The translations under genes were made by a program, and so were the position numbers. From Rothia sp035916755 (lineage in GTDB: Bacteria; Actinomycetota; Actinomycetes; Actinomycetales; Micrococcaceae): DNA of 64,000 bases. The stretch spans positions 124,001-188,000 of the forward strand of contig NZ_JAYWIX010000002.1 of assembly GCF_035916755.1 (NCBI RefSeq), in the 5' to 3' direction. A model generated the notes under the pieces. It was not told where the DNA came from and did not search any database. It saw only the letters and a program-made list of their open reading frames with translations. This document shows, in pieces, positions 53,851 to 62,960 of this stretch (within the stretch, counting starts at the first letter, position 1; each line of letters starts with the position of its first letter).

Positions 53851-55467
53851 CTAGGCACCTTCCTTTTCGGTGGCTGACTGGGCTGCCGACTGGGCGGTGG
53901 CGTCTACGTGGCCGTGGACGACCTTACCGCCGGCAATCGGGGGAGCCGGGGGAGTCAGCGCTGCGCGGGAGGTCTTAGACCAGGGCAGCATAGAGACGAT
54001 GATGGCTACGACCAGCAGGGCGATGACCATGCCCCAGCCGAAGATGTTGAGCATCTGGTCGGGGTAGCCCTCGTAGGGCTCATTGATGAGCGAGATGAAG
54101 GTGTTGATCAGGGAGTAGCCCAGGATGACGGGGGTGACGCCTGCCAGCAGGATTATCCAGAGCTTGCCCATCTTCCAGGACGAACGCTCGTTGAGGTGGT
54201 CGCGGAAGATTGGCAGGGCGCGAAGCAGGTAGGCAACCACGAAGATGGAGACCAGGCCAGCGGCGAGGATGCCGAACTGGTTGACAAAGTTATCCAGGAT
54301 ATCCAGGACGTAGAGGCCGGAGGTAGTGGCCATGAGCAGGGTGGAGATTACCGCGATAGGGGCGATAACCAACAGGGTGGAGCGCACACGGCCCAGGTTG
54401 AACTTGTCTTCAACACCGGCAACGATTACCTCAACGATGGAAATCATGGAGGTGAAGCCTGCAAAGAGCAGGGAGCCGAAGAAGAGCACACCGATCAGGG
54501 TGCCACCGGGGGCTTGGGAGATGATGGTGGGGAAAGCGATGAAAGCCAGACCAATACCTGAGGTTGCTACCTCGGAGACCTGGGTGCCAGCAGCGGTTGC
54601 CATGAAGCCCAGGGCTGCGAAGACGCCGATACCGGCCAGCAGCTCGAAGGAGGAGTTTGCGAAGCCCACAACCGCGCCGGACCCGGTTAGGTTGGTCTTG
54701 TTCTTCAGGTAGGAGGCGTAGGTGATCATGATGCCGAAGCCAATGGACAGGGAGAAGAAGATCTGGCCGTAGGCTGCAACCCAGACGCCGGGCTCGGTCA
54801 GAGCAGCCCAGTCGGGGGTGAAGAGGGCATCGAGGCCGGTCATTGCGCCGTCCAGGGTTAGGGAATAGCCGACCATAACCAGGAACATGATGACGAGCAC
54901 GGGGATGAAGAAGAGGTTAGCCAGGCCCACGCCCTTCTGTACGCCCAGGGACATGATGAGGGCTAGCAGTACCCAGATGCCAATCAGGGGATAGAGGATG
55001 CCGGGCACGAAATCGAAGGTGAGGGCTACGGGATCAGCCAGCTGCAGAACGTCCGCGAAGAAGAAGATCTGTGGGTCGTCGCCCCAGGCGTGGGTGAAGG
55101 AGTAGATGAAGTAGCGGGCGGCCCAGGCAAGAATCGCTGCGTAGTAGATAGCGATGATGAAGTTGATGCCCATGTGCCACCAGCCGATGAACTCGGTCTT
55201 GCGGTTCAGGCGGCGGAAGGCCAGGGGAGAGGACGCGCGGGCGCGGTGACCGATGACGTAGTCAAAGAAGAGGAAGGGCAGACCCGCGGTGAGCAGGGCG
55301 ACCAGGTAGGGGATCATGAAGGCGCCGCCACCGTTATCGTAGGCGACGTAGGGGAAGCGCCAGATGTTACCGAGACCAACGGCTGAACCGATAGCTGCAA
55401 AGATGAAGACCTTGCGGCTTGAGAAGCCTTCTCGTTTCTTGGGCGCTGAGGTGGGGTTTGAACTCAT
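53851..55467 (-). CDS. metP: NSS-family methionine/alanine symporter
   Basis: A 538-residue Na+-dependent transporter with about 11-12 helices. The N-terminus FIFAAIGSAVGLGNIWRFPY is the neurotransmitter:sodium-symporter signature in helix 1, followed by YDNGGGAFMIPYLVALLTAG. With MetS encoded immediately downstream it imports methionine and alanine. GGAGG precedes the ATG at 9 nt. Confidence 0.95.
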   Translation of the reverse strand: MSSNPTSAPKKREGFSSRKVFIFAAIGSAVGLGNIWRFPYVAYDNGGGAFMIPYLVALLTAGLPFLFFDYVIGHRARASSPLAFRRLNRKTEFIGWWHMGINFIIAIYYAAILAWAARYFIYSFTHAWGDDPQIFFFADVLQLADPVALTFDFVPGILYPLIGIWVLLALIMSLGVQKGVGLANLFFIPVLVIMFLVMVGYSLTLDGAMTGLDALFTPDWAALTEPGVWVAAYGQIFFSLSIGFGIMITYASYLKNKTNLTGSGAVVGFANSSFELLAGIGVFAALGFMATAAGTQVSEVATSGIGLAFIAFPTIISQAPGGTLIGVLFFGSLLFAGFTSMISIVEVIVAGVEDKFNLGRVRSTLLVIAPIAVISTLLMATTSGLYVLDILDNFVNQFGILAAGLVSIFVVAYLLRALPIFRDHLNERSSWKMGKLWIILLAGVTPVILGYSLINTFISLINEPYEGYPDQMLNIFGWGMVIALLVVAIIVSMLPWSKTSRAALTPPAPPIAGGKVVHGHVDATAQSAAQSATEKEGA

Positions 55468-55572
55468 GTGAGTAGTCCTCCGCAGGCTAACGTGTGAATG
55501 AATCTTTTGTAGTATGTGGGGTCAGACTAGTAAGTGATAAATAAATCTCAAATAGTGGATAGAAAATTGGGT

Positions 55573-55601
55573 AAAAAAATCCCGGCGGTTTCCCGCCGGG
55601 A
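55573..55601 (-). terminator. Terminator of the polyprenyl synthase gene
   Basis: TCCCGGCGG (55580-55588) and CCGCCGGGA (55593-55601) form a 9-bp stem. On the minus strand it is followed by seven T residues (55573-55579). It lies 6 nt after the gene's stop. Confidence 0.92.
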
Positions 55602-55607
55602 GCAGCT

Positions 55608-56672
55608 CTAGGCGTCGCGGTGGACGACGGCGTGAGCGAAGGATTTGAGGGCCTCCTTGACCACAGAGTCAGGCAGGGGCTCGATGGCCGCAATAGCATC
55701 GTCAGCCCACTGGTAGGCAATCTCCCATGCTTCTGCTGTGACCGGGTGGGCCGAGAGGGCTGCAACGGCTTCGGCTAGAGCTTCGTCGCTGGTGAGGTCG
55801 CCCTGAATCAGCTGCTGGACGTGCTGGGCTTCAAGGTCGCCGGTTGCGGCAGCCCGGCCGAGCAGGATGGTGGGCAGGGTGGGGACGCCCTCGCGCAGGT
55901 CGGTGCCGGGGGTCTTGCCGGAGGCGACCCCCGAGCTGGTGACGTCGATGACGTCGTCGGCCAGCTGGAAGGCTACACCTACTAGCTCGCCGTAGCGGGC
56001 CAGCATCTGCACGGTTGCCTCGGGGGAGTCCGACAGAATAGTGCCATAGGAGCCCGCTGCTGCAATCAGGGAGCCGGTCTTGCCCTCGATGACCTTAATG
56101 TAGTGGCTGAGAATGTCTTCGTTTTTCTCGGGGCCGGTGGTCTCAAAGAGCTGACCCAGTACCAGGCGTTCAAAAGTCTGAGCCTGAACGGCTAGAGCGC
56201 GGCCACCCAGTTCGGAAACAATCAGAGAAGCGCGGGAGAAGATGAGGTCGCCGGTCAAGATAGCGACAGAGTTGCCCCAGATGTTCTGGGCGGTATCTAC
56301 ACCGCGACGTTTGGGGGCGTCGTCCATGACATCGTCGTGGTAGAGGGTAGCCAGGTGGGTTAGTTCAACGACAACAGCTGCGTCGATGACCCGGTCGTTG
56401 ATGCCACCACCGGCCTCTGCTGCCAGCAGGGTGAGCAGGGGGCGTACCCGCTTGCCACCGGCAGAAAGCAAGTGACGGGATGCCACATCTGCCAGGTGGT
56501 TGGTCTGGGCAACCGCACGTTCTAGGCGCTGCTCAACCTCAGAAAGGGCCTCAAGAATCTTGGGGCCGAGTTCAGCGTCCTGTGCAATGAGTTCAAACCC
56601 CTTGGGCAGGTTGAAGTCAGCTTCGGGCATGAGCGCTTCAACGCTCATAGGGGAGCTGGTGGGTTCAGTCAC
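55608..56672 (-). CDS. Polyprenyl diphosphate synthase
   Basis: A 354-residue trans-prenyl transferase. The first Asp-rich motif is LYHDDVMDDAPKRRG and the second is FQLADDVIDVTSSG. It probably makes the heptaprenyl- to octaprenyl-length chain for menaquinone (GrcC/HepT-like), given menG beside it. The GTG at 56672 is likely; ATG 56723 or GTG 56684 are alternatives, and none has a strong SD. Confidence 0.9.
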   Translation of the reverse strand: MTEPTSSPMSVEALMPEADFNLPKGFELIAQDAELGPKILEALSEVEQRLERAVAQTNHLADVASRHLLSAGGKRVRPLLTLLAAEAGGGINDRVIDAAVVVELTHLATLYHDDVMDDAPKRRGVDTAQNIWGNSVAILTGDLIFSRASLIVSELGGRALAVQAQTFERLVLGQLFETTGPEKNEDILSHYIKVIEGKTGSLIAAAGSYGTILSDSPEATVQMLARYGELVGVAFQLADDVIDVTSSGVASGKTPGTDLREGVPTLPTILLGRAAATGDLEAQHVQQLIQGDLTSDEALAEAVAALSAHPVTAEAWEIAYQWADDAIAAIEPLPDSVVKEALKSFAHAVVHRDA

Positions 56673-56747
56673 GGTGTCTTTCACATTTCTTCGGTGGGTG
56701 GCTGCGGCCCAGAGCCGCGGCAAGCTGCTGGTGTAAGTCTACCGGGT

Positions 56748-57446
56748 TTACTGCGCGGGCTTATAAGCGCGGTGCAGGGCTACAATGCCGCCGGTCAGGT
56801 TCTTGTACTGAACGTTCTGCCAGCCGGCGTCGGTGAAGTGGCGGGCCAGCTCATCCTGGGCGGGCCAGGCAAGAATAGACTCAGCCAGGTACTCGTAGCT
56901 TTCGGGGTTTGAAGAAACCTTGCGAGCAACCGGCGGAATCAGCTTCATGATGTAGTTGCGGTAGATAGCGCGGAAGGGCGCGAAGGTGGGGGTGGAGAAC
57001 TCGTTGATGACGATGCGTCCGCCGGGCTTGGTCACGCGGTAGAGTTCGCGCAGGGCCTGGGGGTAGTCAGCGACGTTGCGCAGGCCGTAGCTCATGGTGA
57101 CGGCGTCAAACTCTTCGTCGGCAAAGGGGAGGGCGGTGACGTCCGCCTGTACGAACTCGATATCGGGGCGGCGGCGGCGGCCTACGGCCAGCATGCCCTC
57201 GGAGAGATCGGCGGCGATGACCTTAACGCCGGCGTCGGCGAAGGGTTCGGACGAGGTGCCGGTTCCGGCTGCGACGTCAAGGACCTTCTGGCCGGGGTGG
57301 GCGTCGACCGCAGCAACGGTCTGCTTGCGCCAGTAGATGTGTTGGCCCAGCGACATGATGCCGTTCATCAGGTCGTAGCGTTCGGCTACCTGATCGAACA
57401 TGGAGGAGATGTCGGTGGTCTTTTTGTTAAGGTCTGCTCGGTTCAC
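56748..57446 (-). CDS. menG: Demethylmenaquinone methyltransferase
   Basis: A 232-residue UbiE/MenG enzyme that methylates demethylmenaquinone. SSMFDQVAERYDLMNGIMSL, VLDVAAGTGTSSEPFADAG and DAVTMSYGLRNVADYPQAL are family signatures, and GGRIVINEFSTP follows. The GTG at 57446 is chosen from the conserved N-terminus; CAAAAT lies 7 nt upstream. The upstream 20 in-frame codons have no similarity I recognise. Confidence 0.94.
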   Translation of the reverse strand: MNRADLNKKTTDISSMFDQVAERYDLMNGIMSLGQHIYWRKQTVAAVDAHPGQKVLDVAAGTGTSSEPFADAGVKVIAADLSEGMLAVGRRRRPDIEFVQADVTALPFADEEFDAVTMSYGLRNVADYPQALRELYRVTKPGGRIVINEFSTPTFAPFRAIYRNYIMKLIPPVARKVSSNPESYEYLAESILAWPAQDELARHFTDAGWQNVQYKNLTGGIVALHRAYKPAQ

Positions 57447-57500
57447 CCTGCCTATTTTGTCATGTTTGTGCTTAAAGCTCACCTTGGGGGTGTGTAAAAA

Positions 57501-57543
57501 ATTCATAATGAATATTCATGCATGGGTTTGCATTTTTACGCAT
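57501..57543 (+). promoter_or_regulatory. Tandem ArgR-box-like palindromes upstream of the ABC importer
   Basis: ATTCATAATGAAT (57501-57513) overlaps ATGAATATTCAT (57508-57519), both perfect palindromes, and ATGCATGGGTTTGCAT (57518-57533) plus TTACGCAT (57536-57543) follow. TGAAT/ATTCA and TGCAT half-sites are the style of ArgR/AhrC operators in Gram-positive bacteria, so arginine control of the importer is a reasonable inference. Confidence 0.55.
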
Positions 57544-57605
57544 AGGCGTGCAGAATAAACCTCAAAGCACATCGCACCTACACAGTTTTAGATACGAGGT
57601 ACACC

Positions 57606-58376
57606 ATGAAGAAGGCTCCCTTCGCTCTCGCCGCAGCTGCTCTGATGCTCACCGCCTGTGGCTCATCCAGCACCGGCACCACCACTGAGTCAGGCGTTTC
57701 CCTGATGTCAGAGGGCAAACTGACCGTCTGCACCAACCCTCCCTACGCTCCTTTTGAATACGAAGAAAACGGCAAGATCGTTGGTCTGGACGCCGATATC
57801 GCAGCAGCTATCGCCTCAGACCTGGGCGTCGAAGCCGAAATGTTCACCACCAGCTTCGAGGGCATCCAGTCCGGTGTAGCCCTTTCCTCCAAGCAGTGCG
57901 ACATTGCTCTGTCTGGCATCACCATCACCGATGAGCGCAAGACCGTCATGAACTTCACCGACTCCTACGTCGATGACAACCTGGCCATCCTGGTTCCCGC
58001 TGGCTCCGACATCAAGAGCGACGCTGACCTCTCTGGCCGCAACATCGGCGTGCAGCAGGCTACCAGCGGTGAAAAGTACTCCCAGGAAGCCGGCGCTAAC
58101 ACCGTCCAATACGAAGACAACGGCCTGCTCCTGCAGGCAGTACAGACCGGCCAGGTCGATGCCATCGTCGGTAATATCACCGTGCTGTCTGAAATGCTGA
58201 CCTCTGACTCATCCCTTTCTGTAGTCCAGGAAATCGAGACCGGTGAGCAGATCGCTGGTGCCGTTGCTACCGAGAACACCGCCCTGCTTGACTCCGCCAA
58301 CGCGACCCTCAAGAAGATGGAAGAGGACGGCCGCCTGGCAGACCTGCGCGAAAAATACCTGGGCGTATCCCAGTAA
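57606..58376 (+). CDS. Amino acid ABC importer, substrate-binding lipoprotein
   Basis: A 256-residue lipoprotein with a signal peptide ending in the lipobox LTAC at about residue 15-18. LTVCTNPPYAPFEYEENGKI, VGLDADIAAAIA and DIALSGITITDERK are typical of polar amino acid binding proteins (family 3). GAGGT precedes the ATG. The operon continues after a hairpin, which should leave the binding protein in excess. The ligand is likely a basic or polar amino acid; arginine would suit the upstream boxes. Confidence 0.9.
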   Translation: MKKAPFALAAAALMLTACGSSSTGTTTESGVSLMSEGKLTVCTNPPYAPFEYEENGKIVGLDADIAAAIASDLGVEAEMFTTSFEGIQSGVALSSKQCDIALSGITITDERKTVMNFTDSYVDDNLAILVPAGSDIKSDADLSGRNIGVQQATSGEKYSQEAGANTVQYEDNGLLLQAVQTGQVDAIVGNITVLSEMLTSDSSLSVVQEIETGEQIAGAVATENTALLDSANATLKKMEEDGRLADLREKYLGVSQ

Positions 58377-58418
58377 CCACGGACAACGGGTAGTAGCGTA
58401 AACCCAAGCTCACCAACG

Positions 58419-58449
58419 GGGGTAGGCTAGCGCAGGCGTAGCCTACCCC
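58419..58449 (+). terminator. Intra-operon hairpin after the binding-protein gene
   Basis: GGGGTAGGCT (58419-58428) pairs perfectly with AGCCTACCCC (58440-58449). There is no strong T run, so partial termination or mRNA stabilisation is likely. Confidence 0.75.
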
Positions 58450-58520
58450 TCACCCGTATACCCCTCTTCTACGCCGATACGAGCCCGGGCAACCGGGGAA
58501 ACAAAAGGAAAAGACTACCC

Positions 58521-59315
58521 ATGGCACTGTCGACCCGGCAGAAACAAACCTACGCCCGCTACGCCCAGTACGCCCTGCTGGCTATCATCGCACTCGTTGT
58601 TATTCTCGTTGCCGACTGGGCTACCTTGCGCGATAAGGCCTTTAACCCCGAGATTATCGCCCAGCAGTTCCCCAACATCATCACCGTTGCCCTCAAGAAC
58701 ACCCTGATTTACACGGCATTAGGCTTCGTGGTGGGCCTGGCTGGCGGTGTTCTGCTGGCCCTGATGAAGATTTCATCGGTTGCCCCCTACCGCTGGCTAG
58801 CCTCCCTCTATATTGAGCTCTTCCGCGGTCTACCCGCGCTGTTGGTCTTTATCGCCTTTGGTTACGGTATTCCCTTGGCCTTCGGCCTGCGCCTGAATAA
58901 CTACGTCACCGTCATGCTGGCCCTGGGTATGGTGTCGGCCGCCTACATCGGTGAGGTGCTGCGCGCCGGCCTGGAAGCTGTGCCCAAAGGCCAGTACGAG
59001 GCAGCCCGGTCGCTGGGCATGAGCCACACCCGCGCCATGGTCACCGTCATTATTCCCCAGGCCTTCCGCATCGTCCTGCCCCCGCTCACCAACGAGATTA
59101 TCCTGCTCACCAAGGATTCCTCCCTGGTCTACCTGCTCGGTATGTCGGTGGCTCAATACGAACTGACCAAGTTCGGCCGTGAGGGCATCTCGGGTTCCGG
59201 CGCGGGCCTGACCCCGCTCGTCCTGGCAGGCGCCTGCTACCTGATTATCACCGTCCCGCTGGGCTTCCTTGCCCGCCACTTCGAAAAGCGCGTCAAGGCC
59301 CGCTCCCGCAAGTAA
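58521..59315 (+). CDS. Amino acid ABC importer, permease
   Basis: A 264-residue membrane protein with five to six helices and the EAA loop EAARSLGMSHTRAMVTVIIP that contacts the ATPase. NTLIYTALGFVVGLAGGVLL is the family N-terminal signature. GGAAAAG precedes the ATG. It belongs with the binding protein upstream and the ATPase downstream. Confidence 0.94.
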   Translation: MALSTRQKQTYARYAQYALLAIIALVVILVADWATLRDKAFNPEIIAQQFPNIITVALKNTLIYTALGFVVGLAGGVLLALMKISSVAPYRWLASLYIELFRGLPALLVFIAFGYGIPLAFGLRLNNYVTVMLALGMVSAAYIGEVLRAGLEAVPKGQYEAARSLGMSHTRAMVTVIIPQAFRIVLPPLTNEIILLTKDSSLVYLLGMSVAQYELTKFGREGISGSGAGLTPLVLAGACYLIITVPLGFLARHFEKRVKARSRK

Positions 59316-59345
59316 AGCACCCACCTACCCCAGGAAGAACCAGCC

Positions 59346-60107
<762 letters not shown>

Positions 60108-60150
60108 GGCTTGGCCCAGTAAGTTAGGCTCAGTAGCACCAACGCGGTAA

Positions 60151-60187
60151 GACAGCCCAGACCCGTTCAAAGCGGATCTGGGCTGTC
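60151..60187. terminator. Terminator between the ABC operon and rarD
   Basis: GACAGCCCAGA (60151-60161) pairs with TCTGGGCTGTC (60177-60187). It lies between convergent genes and can serve both. Confidence 0.8.
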
Positions 60188-60200
60188 GGCGTAGAGGGAG

Positions 60201-61175
60201 CTAGCTAGTTTTGATGTGGGGCAGCATACCTGTGTTGGTGTCGGGGGAGGGCACCTCGGCGGACGGCTTGCGGGGTCGTGCCCTGCGCTGGGTGAGCAGG
60301 GAGTCGGTGATGAAGAAGGCGGCAGCTACCCAAATTAGAATGAAGCCTGCCCAGCGCCCTGCTGAGAGGTGCTCCTGGGTTACAAACAGGGCAAGGAGGA
60401 ATTGCAGGGTGGGGCCAACATACTGCACCATGCCCAGAACAGAGAGCGGGATGCGGGCAGCGGCACCGGCAAAGAGGAGCAGGGGGACGGCGGTGAGTAC
60501 GCCGCTAGCAGCCAGAATCCAGAAGTGGGCCGGGCCTTCTGCGAGGAGGGTGAGCTGGCCGGTGCGAGCAAAGTACCACATCAGTACAGCTGCCAGCGGG
60601 GTTAGGAGCAGGGTCTCCATGGTCAGAGACACCAGGGCAGGCACTGCCCCGATTCGTTTCTTGACCAGCCCGTAGAAACCGAAAGTGAAGGCCAGCCCCA
60701 GACCCAGCCAGGGGACTGAGCCGTAGAAGACCACCATCACCAGCACCGCGAGTGCAGCAACACCGATGCCGGCCCACTGGAGGGGGCGCAGGCGCTCACC
60801 CAGGAAGACGACGCCTAGGGCGACCGAGACAATGGGGTTGATGTAGTAGCCCAGGGAGGCTTCCATGACGTTATTACTGGTGGTGGCAATGACATAGAGC
60901 AGCCAGTTGCCGAAGATGAGCAGGCTGGCAACCAGTAGCAGGCCCACCTGGCGCAGGTTCCCTAGCACTGCCAGCAGGTTTTTGACCTGCCGGGTGAGCG
61001 GTAGCAGGGCTAAACAGAAGACCAGCGAGAAGAGCACCCGGCCAGCCACGATCTCTAGGGGAGTAGCTGGTGCTGTCAGCATGAAGTAGAGGGGGAAGAG
61101 CCCCCAGATGAGGTAGCAGAAAAAGGCGTAGAGGCCGCCTGCTACCTGCTCGTTTTTGGCTGTTTTCACCGGCAT
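60201..61175 (-). CDS. rarD: RarD-type DMT-superfamily transporter
   Basis: A 324-residue protein with ten helices. The N-terminal GGLYAFFCYLIWGLFPLYF and GYYINPIVSVALGVVFLGER are typical of RarD, a chloramphenicol-sensitive-phenotype family whose true substrate is not settled. The ATG at 61175 is preceded by GAAGAA; a longer frame upstream lacks similarity. Confidence 0.85.
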   Translation of the reverse strand: MPVKTAKNEQVAGGLYAFFCYLIWGLFPLYFMLTAPATPLEIVAGRVLFSLVFCLALLPLTRQVKNLLAVLGNLRQVGLLLVASLLIFGNWLLYVIATTSNNVMEASLGYYINPIVSVALGVVFLGERLRPLQWAGIGVAALAVLVMVVFYGSVPWLGLGLAFTFGFYGLVKKRIGAVPALVSLTMETLLLTPLAAVLMWYFARTGQLTLLAEGPAHFWILAASGVLTAVPLLLFAGAAARIPLSVLGMVQYVGPTLQFLLALFVTQEHLSAGRWAGFILIWVAAAFFITDSLLTQRRARPRKPSAEVPSPDTNTGMLPHIKTS

Positions 61176-61270
61176 ATTCTTCGTGCTTCTCTCGGTATCG
61201 TGTGGGCGGTCAATCAGGTGGCAGTTTCTCTGGGGCCACAGCAAGTGTGAATCGGTGGCGCTACGAGAAA

Positions 61271-61300
61271 GTGGCTACCCGGTGCATACCGGGTAGCCAC
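61271..61300. terminator. 13-bp perfect hairpin between DUF6882 and rarD genes
   Basis: GTGGCTACCCGGT (61271-61283) and ACCGGGTAGCCAC (61288-61300) form a perfect stem with the loop GCAT, 23 nt after the DUF6882 stop. The T run is weak. Confidence 0.85.
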
Positions 61301-61323
61301 TGACAGGTGCTCTATGCGAGGGC

Positions 61324-62715
61324 CTAGAGGCCGAAGAAGCGGCTGAAGAAGCCCTTCTTTTCTTCCTTAGGCTTGGGCTTGGTTGCAGCTTCTGCGCGTT
61401 CAGCCTCAAGGTCGGGGGCCTGGCCAGCCAGACGAATCTCTGAGGCGGGGCGGGCAGGCTCTTCAACCTGCTCGTAACCGGCAGGGGCCTGCTCGGTCTC
61501 AGCTTCTTCGATAACCTGCTCGGCGGCAATAGAAGCCGCTGCGGGCTCTTCTACCTGGGCAGGCTCATCGCGCACGATATCTTCATCGGCGATAGCGCTG
61601 GTGGTGACGCGGCCGGGGCGGGCGTCCTCGGCAGGATCGCGGTCGTAGGGCTGCTCTGCGTTGGGGTAGACGCGGTCGGTGGTGATGGTACCTTCGACCT
61701 CTTCCTCACGGGCAGCCTCTGCAGCGTGTTCCTTCTCGAGACGCTCGGCCTCAGCGGCTTCAGCTGCGGCGCGCTCTTCAGCGGCAGCGATCTCAGCCTC
61801 GCGAGCTTCGATGGCGGCCTGTTCAGCGGCCAGGGCTTCAGCCTCGGCTGCGCGGGCGGCTTCGGCGCGGGCCTCGTCCTCACGGGCAGCTTCTTCAGCT
61901 GCCAGGCGGTTAGCCTCTTCGCGGGCCGCGACCTGGGTAGCGGCCTCCTGGGCTGCTACAGCTTCGATGCCTTGACGCTCAGCAGCCAGCTGTTCGCGCA
62001 GGTCACGGGCAGTCTGCGCCATGCGAGCCAGCTCGTCGGCTCCAGCCTGGGGCTCAGCGGCCTCGATACCCGAAATCTTGCCGTTGTCGAACCAGAGGCG
62101 CAGGGCGCCGTCCGATGCGGTGATGACGGCGGTTGCCTCGGTGTCCCAGGCAATGTGGGCACCGCGCAGCTTGGCGTAGGAGTCTACGGCGCGCAGGTGG
62201 TTCACGGCGGTGCCGGTCTGCAGGGCCTGGGCCATGACCTGGCCCATGCGGTTAACGGTGGGGGCCTCAAGTTCAAGCTGGCTGCCATCGAGCAGAATCC
62301 AAGCGCGGACGCCCGCACCGGCGGTTACAGGGTAGTGGGCGTAGATGCCGGTCAGGGCCTTGGAAGCCAAGGTCAGCTTGCGGGCTAGGCCCGAGTCGAG
62401 GGGGAGCTCGTCGGTGGTGAGCTCAGAGATGCTGTGCTTCGCTCCGCCTTCACGCGCCTGGATTGCTGCCGAAACGACGCGGTCGGGGAAGTGACCGAGC
62501 TCCTGCCAGGACCAGATCCAGGAACCGCGGTTCTCAGATTCGGTGCCCAGCAGGTAGGGGGTGAGGCTTACGGAAGCATCAGACTGGAGGGTGAATGACG
62601 GTGCAGAGAAGTCCACCGTCCATTCTGCGCCGCCGCTGATTTCAGCAAGACGGGCCTGGTACTCGGTGGAGATAAAGATTGAATCGTCAATCAGATCCTG
62701 CAGTGTAGTAGTCAT
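61324..62715 (-). CDS. DUF6882 protein with long Ala/Glu coiled coil
   Basis: A 463-residue protein. The first ~200 residues resemble DUF6882: PYLLGTESENRGSWIWSWQE, then a mixed alpha/beta stretch. Residues ~225-340 are an almost unbroken Ala/Glu/Arg coiled coil, followed by a Pro/Glu-rich region and a C-terminal patch KPKEEKKGFFSRFFGL that could be an amphipathic membrane or protein-binding anchor. The ATG is 7 nt after TAGCCT without an SD. The function is unknown; the gene is divergent from an SseB-like gene. Confidence 0.75.
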   Translation of the reverse strand: MTTTLQDLIDDSIFISTEYQARLAEISGGAEWTVDFSAPSFTLQSDASVSLTPYLLGTESENRGSWIWSWQELGHFPDRVVSAAIQAREGGAKHSISELTTDELPLDSGLARKLTLASKALTGIYAHYPVTAGAGVRAWILLDGSQLELEAPTVNRMGQVMAQALQTGTAVNHLRAVDSYAKLRGAHIAWDTEATAVITASDGALRLWFDNGKISGIEAAEPQAGADELARMAQTARDLREQLAAERQGIEAVAAQEAATQVAAREEANRLAAEEAAREDEARAEAARAAEAEALAAEQAAIEAREAEIAAAEERAAAEAAEAERLEKEHAAEAAREEEVEGTITTDRVYPNAEQPYDRDPAEDARPGRVTTSAIADEDIVRDEPAQVEEPAAASIAAEQVIEEAETEQAPAGYEQVEEPARPASEIRLAGQAPDLEAERAEAATKPKPKEEKKGFFSRFFGL

Positions 62716-62789
62716 ACGGTCAAGGCTAGCAACTCTTGCGGTGCTCCCGCACCTTTTTGCCGCGGTAAGAGCTTGAATTTCTGATATAT

Positions 62790-62960
62790 TCAGCTACCTC
62801 CCCGCAACTGGGGGTGGATCACCCAGCGAGAAGGGCGGTGTACTCTGCCCCGGTGCGGGTAGTTTCTTGGTTTAATAGGGGAGATAACTCGCACCCTGTG
62901 GCCCTGCTACCCGTGTAGCGCCGCGCAGGGTTTTGCTTCGCCCAAACCTTCAGGAACAGT
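62790..62960 (+). promoter_or_regulatory. Structured leader with competing hairpins
   Basis: Several stems fit on the plus strand: GGGTG/CACCC (62812-62824), GGGC/GCCC (62833-62850), GGTGCG (62852-62857) with CGCACC (62890-62895), and a terminator-like hairpin CCCTG (62894-62898) with CAGGG (62926-62930), apex GCTAC/GTAGC, followed by TTTT. The third stem and the terminator share bases 62894-62895 and cannot form together. This resembles an antiterminator/terminator switch ahead of the 62961 gene. I do not recognise a known riboswitch class in it. Confidence 0.5.

Noticed and set aside
61726..62388. 220-codon plus-strand frame opposite the DUF6882 gene
   Set aside because: Mirrors the Ala/Glu coiled-coil codons and gives a repetitive Leu/Gly/Ser product.
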